This document shows positions 33,530 through 44,198 of a DNA stretch of 64,000 nt, in pieces. The notes beneath the pieces were generated by a model that saw nothing but the letters and a program-made list of their open reading frames with translations, was not told where the DNA came from and made no database searches. Every line of letters begins with the position of its first letter. Within the stretch, counting starts at the first letter, position 1. Both the position numbers and the translations under genes were made by a program. Origin of the DNA: Aedes albopictus (lineage: Eukaryota > Arthropoda > Insecta > Diptera > Culicidae). Where the stretch lies: contig NC_085138.1 in the NCBI RefSeq assembly GCF_035046485.1, forward strand, positions 363,695,238-363,759,237. The letters run 5' to 3'.

Positions 33530-35786
33530 CACAGTGGCCGGAAGCCGGACAAAACCTCAAAAATCGACTTCATTTTTTTATTTTTCTAATATTTTTCTTC
33601 TATTACAGATACTTCAACTAAGAAAACCCCAAATTTTCAAGTCATTTTGTCAAAAATTGAGTCTTGAAGATTTTTTCAAAGTTGAGGTTTTGTGTGGTAC
33701 TTTACTAGTGTTATTTGCCTTTATTTTATGAGCTTTCTTTATGAGCTCGTTGTAAAACTCAGGAAGACATGGATAATGTGGCAATATTTTTGGTGCTTTT
33801 GGGTATAAACAACCATTACATTTCAGGGTTTGTTTGGAATCTAATCACAAAGTTATTATGTTTCTACAATATGCAAAAATATTGACTTTTATGAAATTTT
33901 GAAGAAAAACTTCGTATTAAGGAGATTCAGTACTTGTTTAGGAAACATCAGAAAACAACGCCGTATCCCGAATCTGACGTGCAATTTTGTCTAGTTTTTA
34001 GCTATATAGGTCACTGTTTGCGCATTTTTGCGCTAAGCACGAAAACAATTTTTTTTTTCTGTCAGGCCACAATGGAGCCGCATGGTTGCGGAGGAAGTGA
34101 TATTGTTTGAAGTTTATATTTTATCTTCACATAATTCAATTTCACTTCAGATAATCCTCATTCTAGTAAGAGGCCTTCACTAAGGCATGGATGATAGAGG
34201 GAGGGGGAGCGGAATTAGGGGGGGGGGGGGTGGATTGATTGATAACGTAATGGTCACAGTCTGACATTTTTTTTATTTTTTTTTTCAATATTATTTTATT
34301 TTTGGACAGAAACTCACAACAAGATGGGTGTTTCAGTTAAAAAACATTGAGTTGGAGGAGAGGGAAGTGATGATAAGGCCTTTATTTACTAAGACACTAT
34401 CTACATCCCGATTGTTAAAGATGGTGTTGCTTTACCAAATACAACTAACTCTTTTAACCATAAAAATAAATGCAAAAAACGTTTTTTCATTATAGAGATT
34501 TTAAACCTCTAGGTTCCATCGCCTCTTAAAAAAAACCAATTGTGAAAAACATGAAACAATAACTACAAACAATTGGTCTTTGTTTTCATTAAACTGGTCG
34601 TTTCTTCGATACAATGTCATCTTAATCGTTAGAATTGCTCAAAAAGCTTGGAAGCAATCTATTCACGACTTTTATCGTTGTTTCAACATATGGTGACACA
34701 AATTCATCGACATGTACGCGTTTCTCCTTTACACGCACAATGCACATCGCTACAGTTCAAAGCAGCTGTCATCTATAAAATATAAAAATAATTCACTAAA
34801 CGGCGAAAACGCCACGTTACATTTTTTTCGCGATAACAACGCGACAACCAAGGCAATCTTTGGTTATTTTAATCGCAATTTTATAAAACGAACATTTTAC
34901 GCTCTTGAGTGAAACACCTTATATATATTTTCTTAAAACTTATGTTTTATTGTATGTTATTCATGCGATTTCGTGGACCACATTTCTACTTAACGACACA
35001 CAGAGTTATAAAGATTTTGAAAATATTTGTTGAAACTCTACTGTTCATCAATATGATTTTCGATCTCTGATTATCGTTATCAACAACTCCATTAAATACG
35101 GCGAATATGTATTGCCATTTCTTTATAGATATGGCTGTTTTGGTTGCTTCGACAAGTGATAACAGAGATCAATGTACACTACAACCCAAACTCGGACGAG
35201 CACATATTAAGTCATTGAAACGAGATTTGATAAAAAGAAGTTCAAATTTACGCAGTTCACTATATGAGGCCATTTGACCCCATTTTAAATCGTTAACTTA
35301 CTTCCGTGTGCCCTCCGTAAAACGTAACGTGGTCTATGGACGGTCACTGAGAATAGACCACATCCTGTCAGTCAATGTTGGTTTGTATCAGAATTGATCC
35401 ATTGAAAGAAAACGTAGGTAATCGAATTTTTCTAATGATTTATGTAGTTTTGAAGATTTTGGACCACCCTAACAGCAAAAATACATAATTATATTTAATT
35501 TAAATACCAATACATGATTTAAGAACCCCCAAATTAAAAGGATATTCAAAATCTACGTTCAAAAACGCATCGTAATAGCTTATTATCGATAACTTTTTAC
35601 ATGCTTCCCATAATCAGTAGATTTTAAAATTTTGAACCACCCTAGTATAGTAAAACCAAAATTCATGAAAAGTTCCATAACAGAAATAGATTTAAGGCAC
35701 TCAAATCATCATAACCTGTGAATTTTAGCCATTTCGGTTAACATTTGAGGTTTTGTCCGACCTTTGTATGGAGGCCCGCCACTGTG
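33530..35786. mobile_element. Transib-like element with RSS-like 12/23 termini
   Basis: CCATG is repeated at 33,525-33,529 and 35,787-35,791, and removing the element with one copy restores the LINE ORF, so both ends are exact. Left end: CACAGTG (33,530-33,536), 12-bp spacer, ACAAAACCT (33,549-33,557). Right end, reversed: CACAGTG (35,786-35,780), 23-bp spacer, ACAAAACCT (35,756-35,748). The identity of the ends continues to CAAA. A 5-bp TSD with CAC-starting ends is the signature of Transib, the superfamily from which the RAG1 core derives. The 2,257-bp interior has no RAG1-like or other transposase reading, so the copy is non-autonomous. A G-run and T-rich tracts lie near 34,210-34,300. Confidence 0.8.
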
Positions 35787-35791
35787 CCATG

Positions 35792-35872
35792 GACCGAGTG
35801 GAATGGAGGCGGCTACTATGTACAGCAGAGGCCACCCCGGCCTTAGCCTGACCGGTAAGGTAAGGTAATGAT
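35792..35872 (+). pseudogene. Displaced C-terminus and 3' end of the 30-kb LINE
   Basis: It reads DRVEWRRLLCTAEA onward to a TGA near 35,848, then CCGGTAAGGTAAGGTAATG as the LINE 3' end. It is the piece that the Transib-like element separated from the ORF ending at 33,529. Confidence 0.8.
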
Positions 35873-36104
35873 TAGAATATAATATTTAAAGGAAATTTAA
35901 GATGAAATATAATCTTGAAATATGGTATAATTAAAAAATATAATAATGAAATGTAATGTAATGTAGCGAAAAAAGGATATGAATTGTAGATGAAGTAAAT
36001 GAATATTTTTTGGGTGACGAGGAATTTTACGTCCTAGATGGTAGGGTAGAACATTATTATAGTACCAAAATGACAACACGATAGATGATATATAATCAAT
36101 CACT
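35873..36104. repeat. Diverged direct repeat, copy 1
   Basis: AATGTAGCGA, GAATTGTAGATGAA, CCTAGATGGTAGGGTAGA and GATATATAATCAAT occur in the same order again at 36,430-36,665. The LINE 5' UTR fragment at 36,105-36,415 lies between the copies. Confidence 0.5.
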
Positions 36105-36415
36105 GTATGAGGTCCAAAAGGGGGGCGGACCCGTTAGTAGATACACTTACGCGAAAACCGCGGGTTTATAAGAATCTCCTTCCAACAGTATGATCCAACA
36201 GGGTGAATAACGATTTTCACATCACTTGTCAAGCTTTCTACGGAATGGTTTGTCACAAGATGGGCGCGTCATATCGCATTGCTACTGTTGCGATAGAAGA
36301 ACCCATCTACAAGGATATTACAGGTATTTCTCACCACACTCCGGTTGGCAACCACTCCGTCGTACAGTTACAATTCCAATGATGCTCTGATGCACCCTCC
36401 TAACTCCATATAGTT
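36105..36415 (+). repeat. Fragment of LINE 5' UTR
   Basis: It matches 30,040-30,345 with a few dozen differences: GGCGGACCCGTTAGTAGATA, GAATCTCCTTCCAACAG, GGTTTGTCACAAGATGGGCG, AGAAGAACCCATCTACAAGG and GCACCCTCCTAACTCCATAT. No endonuclease reading follows, so only the 5' UTR is kept, which is unusual for a LINE since truncation normally removes this end. Confidence 0.75.
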
Positions 36416-37265
36416 TGGTATATAGTCCATAGTATAATTTATTGTAATGAAATAGGGTATGCTCAATATAATCGAATGGTGACATATAGTGTAAAGAAAT
36501 TTAATGTAGCGAACTGAAATCAGATATCAATTTGTAGATAATTTGAAAAATATTAATCGCTGGCGAGCCTTTTTATTACCTAGATGGTAAAGTAGAGACG
36601 GATAGAGAATTATCAAAGTTATAGAATGAAAACGCGACAGCTGATATATAATCAATAATGGAAATTATTGTAATAAAATATAGTAAATGGTATAAAAAGG
36701 TAATAACACTGTTCGACAAAAAAAACTTTTGCCGTGATCAGAGACCCCATTAGTAGGGCATAAAAGCACATGAAAAATGAAGAAAAATGCCATTTTCAAA
36801 TCTGTTGGAGCACCCCTAGAAACTTTTTGAGATGAGTTTGAATTTTAATCATTTTTGAAGGTTTGACACGAGCTTTAGAAATCATCATAAACACTTTTGA
36901 AATACAATATCTTTGAAATGCAATTTTGTGCACCGCTAAAATTTTCACAGATCTGAGAAGTAACTTTGATAAATAACTAGTCAAAATTTCAGCCTATTAC
37001 GACATTCCATTTCATTGATACATATCCGGGAAGAATCAAATATGACAAATATTGACATTCAAATCCTTGAAGTTTTCTCTTAATTCAATCACAAAAAGCA
37101 AGCCCCTATCCTTATCTAATCATGACAACATAACTTCGAAATGCTACACTTATGATCTAAATAATTGAATTCAAATTTTCGAGAAGAAAATCCGGTCGAT
37201 CTTTCAAATTACTAACGTGGTAAGCCTGTGTAAAAATAAAAATAAAATCTACACCTAAACCTCAT
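36416..37265. other. Direct repeat copy 2 and unassigned AT-rich sequence
   Basis: 36,430-36,665 repeats the motifs of 35,873-36,104. The rest shows no gene or repeat that I can name. Confidence 0.45.
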
Positions 37266-37450
37266 TTTACGTCCACTATTGGCTTAGCGAAATAAAATTC
37301 TACTGCCAAAATAATAATTAAAATAGACATTTTTATATTTTTGTACACTTCTTCTAATTACGGAGATGTTTTTAAAAATATAAAAATGTTGAGTTTGCTC
37401 ATTGTCTTGGCGGTAGAATTTTTTGTCGCTTAGCCATACATGGACGTAAA
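37266..37450. mobile_element. Small palindromic MITE
   Basis: TTTACGTCCACTATTGGCTT at the left pairs with the reversed right end TTTACGTCCATGTATGGCTA. The match runs on through AGCGA and AATTCTACYGCCAA for about 45 bp per arm, around an AT-rich centre. No clear TSD. Confidence 0.6.
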
Positions 37451-38225
37451 AAAAGGACGAGGTGTAATACATTTATATTTTGCGATCATTACAAAAAAAA
37501 ACGTTTCCAGTGTTTTCGTGGGTTGTCTATATTCACTTAATGTTTCGAAGAACCTCCTAGCCATACCAAGGTGGTAAAATTGAAAACAAAAATAAAACAA
37601 ACTTATTTCAATACAATGAATTGAAGCTGGCATTGCGCAGAAAACATGGTTTGAGTTCACGACTGTTCAAAACAATACAACCATAAAAAAATGCAAACCA
37701 AAAATGAGAACACTCCCCATTTACTATTAGTAATCGTACAAGCACTGTTGCTTTCATCTCATTTTAGTTAGTTTCACAATACAGAATGTGTATGTGGGGG
37801 CATTACTATTGAAGACACTTTTATGAAATTAATTGAATTTGTCATGTAGTAAAATCTTAATTTCAAGCTCAATAATGTCCTCCACGATTGTAAAATTGCT
37901 TTATAAGTTCCAGCAGCATAGGGTCTGGAATCATTTGGGCAGGATTACCTATTTTGGGCACTTGTGTATAGACTCAGTCAATTTAGAACCGATTGACTTG
38001 ATTTTTGAGACACGATCAGATACACATATTATCTAGATGTGCAACAATTCAAGTCAATCGGTTTGGAATTGAATTCTGTTCTTGCTCACTTGTGATAAGC
38101 TTAAAATAAGAAGATCAGGTGCGCTGGTTTTGTTTACGAAGAGATTTGTGCCCTCGAAATCATGAATAGGTGGCAAAGTCGGCCATTGTGGCGGCCATTT
38201 TGGGACTCTAACAAGTCTGTCCTTA
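37451..38225. other. Unassigned
   Basis: No gene. A short inverted pair, ACCGATTGACTTGA near 37,989 and TCAAGTCAATCGGT near 38,049, encloses about 45 bases. Confidence 0.5.
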
Positions 38226-38606
38226 AGAATTTTATGTTAGTACGTAAACTTGCATACAACTTTTGGAGGGTGACTTGTATGGGAAATATCGTAGCTAACA
38301 TAAATTGCTTAAAACTATCAAATTCGATTTGGTAAAACGAAATATTTTGCATGAGTCGTTGATTTAGATGTTAATTGACCAATTTATCCTTTGATTGGTT
38401 AAAAAATATATTTTCATGCTTAATGGCTTGCAGTCAAAAAAACCAAAATCGCATATTTTGCCCTATAAATTGAGGTATAGCTCAAAATTGTGACGTGCTC
38501 GAACAAATCTGAGCCAGGATTCGGATTCAGCAGCCCAAAATCTGTCAGAAACACATAAGATTGCTCTTGAGACAGACCAAACGGTAATTTTTGTTACGCT
38601 GTGTAA
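38226..38606 (+). repeat. Half copy of the GCGCAACATTTTTTTGTC palindromic MITE
   Basis: It follows the right half of the complete copies, from TTTTATGTTAGTACGTAAAC through TGGAGGGTGACTTGTATGGG to TTGCTCTTGAGACAGACC and the GTTACGCTGTG end. The left half is absent. Confidence 0.7.
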
Positions 38607-38633
38607 TTTTTATTTCCGATTTGTCTAGGTATA

Positions 38634-39494
38634 CACTGAGGCAAAAACACTTAGGAATTTCATAACTCGGAACTTATGAACGGACGATTTTTCTATTTCA
38701 ACACTCGCTTATTGACTTTAGACGCGTTCCATAGCTACAACTTATGATTGATATAAGCGGCATGGTTGTGAAAAAATCATAACTGAAATCTATGAAAATT
38801 GTAACAGTGATGGTATGAATTCCAATAAGCTGCGTTTTGGACGAACAACCATTACTCGCAGATCTGTTTTCGGAACTATCGGACACAAAATCAAATTATT
38901 TTAATTTCCCAAGTTTCGATACTCCCTTCGAATATAACGACGAATTTTGAATTACGTAAGTTACACGATCGGCCTTTCAATCGTTTTTCTCGTTTTAATA
39001 AAAGTGAAAAGATGCAAGTTTATTTTTTGAATTTAAAGTGAAAGGAAGGAAGTGCTTTTTAACAGATTGCTAGCCATCCATGCAAATTGCATCCATGAAT
39101 GTATTTTTATTTCAAGTTACCCATGAGGAGAAATCGACCGTTTTACTTACAAGATAATTCAAGAAACATGACATGCCATGATTAAATAAAATTAATTCAC
39201 CAAAAATCCATAAATTATAAATACGAATATTATCCCATTTGCGGCATGATATTCATAATTGATAATATTGATTTCCATAAGTTTTCGATGTTGAATCCAA
39301 TAAGAGCAAACGTACGATAGTAATAATTTTGATCCAACGATATTCATAAGAGAAACTTAAGATATTGTTAAGTGACTTGATATTGGTTTTCCCCTTCCTA
39401 ATCATAAGCGAAATGTATGTCTTTCAACAATAATCGTAGTGTCGCGAAATCATAAGGGGTTCTAATGTTCTTCCTAAGTATTTTTGCCTCAGTG
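38634..39494. mobile_element. Mariner-type MITE, CACTGAGGCAAAAA ends
   Basis: CACTGAGGCAAAAACACTTAGGAA at the left and its reverse complement (one mismatch, T for C) at the right, with TA on both sides (38,632-38,633 and 39,495-39,496). The 861-bp interior is AT-rich with CATAAG/CTTATG motifs in both orientations and no transposase. Confidence 0.8.
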
Positions 39495-39496
39495 TA

Positions 39497-39950
39497 GTCA
39501 AAGCAAGAAATCGAAAAATGAGGAGTAGTTCTTTCATATGAGGTAAAATAATTGTTGTTTTGTTGGGAAATCTAAGAGTTCTGGAGAGCCAAAGTTGAGC
39601 CATTTGTATGGTGAAATCATCTTTTTAAAACTCCAAAATTCAACTGTGAGGCGTTCTCAGTATCTCCAAGCCTCCATATTCTTAACCCAAATCCTCAAAC
39701 TCGAGATTTCCCTTTTTATGTGATTTGAGACTAGCATATGAGTTGCAAAGCAAACGAATCATAAGGCTCACTAACTTTTGAAAAATAAGTTGCAACTTAT
39801 TGAACAACTACTTGGAAGATTCCATAGAGATATACCATTAAATTAAACGAACTTTGCCTTCAAATGCTTCTCGTTTTTTATGTGTTTTTCATACTGGCCA
39901 AATGGCATAGCCGGAAGTTGTCCATAAATCAATTATTAATAATTATTAAC
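39497..39950. other. Unassigned
   Basis: No gene or terminal repeat recognised. Confidence 0.5.
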
Positions 39951-40613
39951 AGCGCAACATTTTTTTGTCTCAAGAGCAAACTTATGTGTCTCCGAAGGAT
40001 TTTGGGCCGCTGAATTCGAATCCGGTCTCAGATTTGCTCCAACACGTCACAATTTTGTGCTATACCTCAATTTATAGGGCAAAATATGCGATTTTGGGCT
40101 TTTTTGGCTGCAAGCCATTAAGCATGGAAATATATTTTTTAAGCAATCAAAAGGTTAATTGGACAATTAACATCTAAATTAATGACTCATACAAAATATT
40201 TCGTTTTACCTAATCAAATTTGATAGATTTAAGCCTTTTATGTTAGTATGAAAACTTGCATGCAACTTTTGGAGGGTGACTTGTATGGGAAATATCGTAC
40301 TTAACATAAATCGCTTAAAACTATCAAATTCGATTTGGTAAAACGATTTTTTTTTTGCATGAGTCGTTAATTTAGATGTTAATTGACCAATTAACCTTTT
40401 GATTGCTTAAAAAAAAATATTTTCATGCTTAATGGCTTGCAGTCAAAAAAGCCCAAAATCGCATATTTTGCCCTATAAATTGAGGTATAGCTCAAAATTG
40501 TGACGTGTTAGAGCAAATCTGAGCCCGGATTCGGATTCAGCGGCCCAAAATCTGTCAGAGACACATAAGTTTGCTCTTGAGACAGACCAAAAGTTAATTT
40601 TTGTTACGCTGTG
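39951..40613. mobile_element. GCGCAACATTTTTTTGTC palindromic MITE, complete copy
   Basis: The left end CAGCGCAACATTTTTTTGTC pairs with the reversed right end CAGCGTAACAAAAATTAAC. The arms (about 275 bp) are inverted copies containing CTCAAGAGCAAACTTATGTG, GAATCCGG, GGGCAAAATATGCGATTTTG and ACATCTAAATTAA. The centre is CTTTTATGTTAGTATG...CATAAATCGC. No TSD is evident. Confidence 0.75.
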
Positions 40614-40984
40614 AATAGACCACTTCTAAGTTCTCCTAAAATTACTTCACAAATTTATCAAAAAAAAAATACTACATACAGTCTCTAAAAAATCTATAAT
40701 TCAAGATTAACTCACGTTTGCATTTTTATATTTTTGTTGTAGTTTTTTCATTAACATTTAAACATAATAACTCAGAAAATTTTGTACTTGTTTTTGATTC
40801 CTTCTTTATAAATAATATTGGGAAATATTCGACTTTTTGTTGAAAACATGTAAAAAATGTTGGGAATACCGTTAAATTAATTCATTACATATTTCATTTT
40901 TTAATCAAAGTTTTTGTTTTAGTATGTTTCATGAATGGCGACAAAATATTAAAAGAGCTTTCAACACTTTTATATGTGAGACGT
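40614..40984. other. Unassigned AT-rich sequence
   Basis: Nothing recognised between the MITE and element D. Confidence 0.5.
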
Positions 40985-41141
40985 CCCGACTAGAAAAATA
41001 TATCAAGTTTATAACACATTGTGTTGTGATGATATGAATTTTTTATATAACTTATTATGTTATAAACTAGATGCAGGATGATGTTAAAATAACTAAAACT
41101 GTAACAAAAAGTACACCGGTCTAATCAAAATAATAACCTAT

Positions 41142-41546
41142 TGTTTCGTCCAGCGGTTGATAGGCCCCTACGTTGTGTCTTTTCTCCCGGAGGATAAGGC
41201 GAAGACGACGAACTACTTCTACCAATCACGTTTTATTGCGCACCACAGAGAGGCAGTGCTCCTGCTCTGTGGTGGTACTTTGCTTACAACTAATTACATT
41301 GAGGATGAGCTGCCGCTTTTATAAGCGGCAGCGATAGTACGGACAAAAGATAACATGTGCACAAAAGTGCGTTGCGCTAAAGGCTAGCAACACGCAGCCC
41401 AGAACGGCAATGATAATGCCGTTGGGCTGCTTGCTGCTAGCAGCAGAATAATGAGGTGACAAAACGACACAAATTGAATGCACGCCGCTGCGCCGCTGAT
41501 GCTGCTTAGGGTGCCTAGGTGACGCCGTTCATGTGCTGCGCCAACA
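41142..41546 (-). repeat. 3' LTR of the young retrotransposon
   Basis: On the minus strand it starts TGTTGGCGCAGCACATGAAC and ends ...GGACGAAACA. A TATAAAAG box lies in the loop region of a perfect 24-bp palindrome at 41,309-41,332. AATAAAACG downstream gives the poly(A) signal, so U3, R and U5 are in the expected order for the minus strand. Confidence 0.9.
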
Positions 41547-41984
41547 TACTCCCGCCCGAAAACGCACGTTTTCAAATTATCTTCTGCGCCGGGCAGGCTG
41601 ACGACGACGTTTCATCTGGCGCTGTATGCACGATCGGGATGGGCTGATTCGGCTGATTGCGATCGGGTTTCGATCAGACTGCGATGATGCGCTCGCAGTC
41701 CGATGTAGGTCCAGAAGATGATTCGCTCTTCGATGACGATTCGCAATCGAGCCAGGTAGTTTTGCTTGCTTGACGATGTCGTTCTGGTGGTGCGGTTGGT
41801 TCGGTTTGCATTTGATTGACTTCAATTTTTCACTTTATCACGGGATGGTTGGACGGTTGGCTGTCTCGGCAATGGATGATTTGCTTCAACGCTGGTCGAG
41901 ATGATTGCTTACGGTTTGGTGCTTTGGTTCATTGATGACGCAGGCGGTCCGATAATGAGGCGCTACGGCCAGGTAGTAGACGCT

Positions 41985-42440
41985 GGGGGTCCTACGGGCG
42001 GATGCTGGAATCCTTCTGGTGGACGCTGGGGGTCCGACGGTGAATGATTCGGCAGGGCGATGATGCGCTCGCGACCTGCAGGAGGACTCTCGAAGTCCGA
42101 CGTGGATGATTCGACAGGCGGCGATGGTACGCTCGCGGCCGGCAGTGGACACTGGGGTCCCAAAGGGTGGACGCTCGGGGTCCGACGGGTGACAATTCGG
42201 CAGGGCGATGGTGCGCTCGCGGCCTGCAGTTGGACGCTGGGTCCCATGGATGGACGCTCGTGGTCCGACGGTGGATTCGGTAGGGCGATGATACGCTCGC
42301 GGCCTACAGTGGACGCAGAGGTCCGACAATCGATAACTTGGCAGGGCGATGATACGCTCGCGGCCTGCAGGTGGACACTCGGGGTCCGACGGGTGGACGG
42401 CAATGGTCCGGCAAGGGGACGCTACGGTCCAAAGGAGTGG
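41985..42440. repeat. Internal tandem repeats of about 62-84 bp
   Basis: Five copies of [GA]CGCTCGCGRCCNRCAG begin near 42,066, 42,129, 42,213, 42,292 and 42,354. Each is linked to GGACGCT and GGTCCGACGG blocks and a GGCAGGGCGATG block. The period varies, so the units have gained and lost pieces. Both strands stay open for up to about 147 codons only because the GC-rich units lack stops. Confidence 0.75.
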
Positions 42441-42544
42441 ATGCTAGGATCCAGTGGGCGACAGCTCGGACCTTGGTGAGTTGTGGCGTAGGTAGTCCGT
42501 CCGATGTTCCTCCGGGGTGTTCTTCATCCTGGTCACGGCACCAA

Positions 42545-42949
42545 TGTTTCGTCCAGCGGTTGATAGGCCCCTACGTTGTGTCTTTTCTCCCGGAGGATAA
42601 GGCGAAGACGACGAACTACTTCTACCAATCACGTTTTATTGCGCACCACAGAGAGGCAGTGCTCCTGCTCTGTGGTGGTACTTTGCTTACAACTAATTAC
42701 ATTGAGGATGAGCTGCCGCTTTTATAAGCGGCAGCGATAGTACGGACAAAAGATAACATGTGCACAAAAGTGCGTTGCGCTAAAGGCTAGCAACACGCAG
42801 CCCAGAACGGCAATGATAATGCCGTTGGGCTGCTTGCTGCTAGCAGCAGAATAATGAGGTGACAAAACGACACAAATTGAATGCACGCCGCTGCGCCGCT
42901 GATGCTGCTTAGGGTGCCTAGGTGACGCCGTTCATGTGCTGCGCCAACA
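42545..42949 (-). repeat. 5' LTR of the young retrotransposon
   Basis: It carries the same features as the 41,142 LTR at a constant offset of 1,403 bp, with no difference found by eye. Its right edge is followed by the TSD CCTAT at 42,950-42,954. Confidence 0.9.
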
Positions 42950-42978
42950 CCTATTTTTGTGTAATCAGAACAAAATTA

Positions 42979-43923
42979 AGGTATGCACACAGCAAAATCT
43001 AGCCACCGCATTTTGGATAGAAATTTCTCTATTTTCAACGAATCGTGACAATCTCTGGCGCAAATGAAAGCTTATTGTGTAAGGAATCGAAAAATATTTA
43101 CTTCGGGATATATTTTGACATTGTGTTTAAAATAGAGTCAAGGGAACAAGAAGTCCTCGAAAAGTTTTTGCACAAACGTGCTGAAAATCTGACAATGTAC
43201 ATTAAAGCGACCGTCACCGCAGACCTAAGTTAGCTTTCAAGTATTCGGTTCTATACATCATTACAACCTGGAAAGGTTGCAGATCAACTTAAGAGCAAGA
43301 AAAAATCGAAGTTTGGCAAGAAATACATAGTTTGGTCAACAATATGAATTTGTAGTTTGAAAAACCAAACTTTTAGAAATACATGTACAGCAAATCATCT
43401 TTTTCACTACGGGAAATGTCGGGAAAAATGGCTGGCACCCCTCATCCAAAAGCTTAGATATTGTGTATTGATTTGAATTGATTTTTGTCCCCTGTTTTTG
43501 GCGGAGAATGCTTGCGTTTGTATGCAGAAAACTATGTAGAAATTGTACTGCATTTTTCCAAAAAACGTAAAATCTCATACACTTCAAAACTCAACCCAAT
43601 TGAAAAATATTGAGTAACCGTGAATTGGAACCTTCAAAAAATGTCAAGAACGACAGCTTTCATCGATAAATAAGATTGATTTTGACACAAAGGTGGTAAA
43701 AATTTCTTGGCATGCGGTCGAAGGTACTGTGCTAAACTTTACGGAAGGGCTCAAGCTCAAAACTCAAGATGACGGATATAACAAGTCAAATCAGCAATGT
43801 CTTGATGTTGATTTAAAGTAAATTAATGCTTTTTTACGATGAATTGCTTTTGGTTTGGGAACAAGTTGGAATGAATTATTACTGCTTGATTTTCTTTGGC
43901 CAGATTTTGCTGTGCGCATACCT
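42979..43923. mobile_element. Mariner-type MITE, AGGTATGCRCACAGC ends
   Basis: AGGTATGCACACAGCAAAATCTAGCCA at the left pairs with the reversed right end AGGTATGCGCACAGCAAAATCTGGCCA. TA lies on both sides (42,977-42,978 and 43,924-43,925). The 945-bp interior has no transposase. It sits 25 bp from the right TSD of the LTR retrotransposon, inside element D. Confidence 0.8.
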
Positions 43924-44198
43924 TATAACACAATATGATATAAATTTTAGCTTCAAGAAAAACTAGTTTCTATCATATTTTGATACAATTGTGTAAAATG
44001 ATGTTCTGAATGTCAAAGAATCAGAACTAAATTATTTCACAATGAGTTATTGAACAACATCTATAACATAATATGATACAATTGAGTTATAATATTTTCA
44101 AACACTAATGATGTTGAACATGATTATATCACAATGAATTATACGTATCATGGTTTGTTATAATTATGTTATATTTTTGTTAGAATCTTCTAGTCGGG

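Larger units (their letters stand above)
30035..35872 (+). mobile_element. Nearly full-length APE-RT LINE (RTE-like), interrupted by a Transib-like element
   Basis: The 5' UTR (about 30,035-30,560) has AAGGGGGTGTGGCGGACCCG and is shared with the fragment at 36,105-36,415. An apurinic-type endonuclease follows from about 30,600, then RT, then the C-terminal block and a short 3' end TAGCCTGACCGGTAAGGTAA at 35,843. The ORF would be continuous except for two small frameshifts (near 31,092 and 32,893) and the 2,257-bp insertion at 33,530-35,786. It is the most complete LINE in the window and the best reference for the broken copies at 16.9-19.1, 47.2-51.0 and 59-64 kb. Confidence 0.85.
41142..42949 (-). 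mobile_element. Young non-autonomous LTR retrotransposon
   Basis: Two 405-bp LTRs (41,142-41,546 and 42,545-42,949) look identical by eye and flank a 998-bp interior, with a perfect 5-bp TSD CCTAT. Orientation is minus: just inside the 42,545 LTR the minus strand reads TTGGTGCCGTGACCAGGATG, a primer-binding-site-like sequence, and a G-rich GGGCGGGAGTA tract precedes the other LTR. No gag, protease or RT is present, so it must be mobilised in trans (TRIM/LARD-like). The interior is GC-rich and partly tandemly repeated. BEL/Pao or Ty3 origin is undecided. Confidence 0.9.
40985..44198. mobile_element. CCC-ended element D (CCCGACTAGAA termini), host of two insertions
   Basis: CCCGACTAGAA at 40,985 and its complement TTCTAGTCGGG ending at 44,198, with GT on both flanks. 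Its own sequence is about 460 bp (40,985-41,141, 42,950-42,978, 43,924-44,198). It is AT-rich and self-complementary, with TATAACACA..TGTGTTGTGAT and ATTATGTTATA motifs. An LTR retrotransposon (41,142-42,949) and a MITE (42,979-43,923) were inserted into it. Confidence 0.75.

Noticed and set aside
41886..42479. Overlapping Arg/Pro/Ser-rich open readings on both strands up to 147 codons
   Set aside because: They arise from GC-rich tandem repeats in the LTR element, with similar openness in several frames and no domain.
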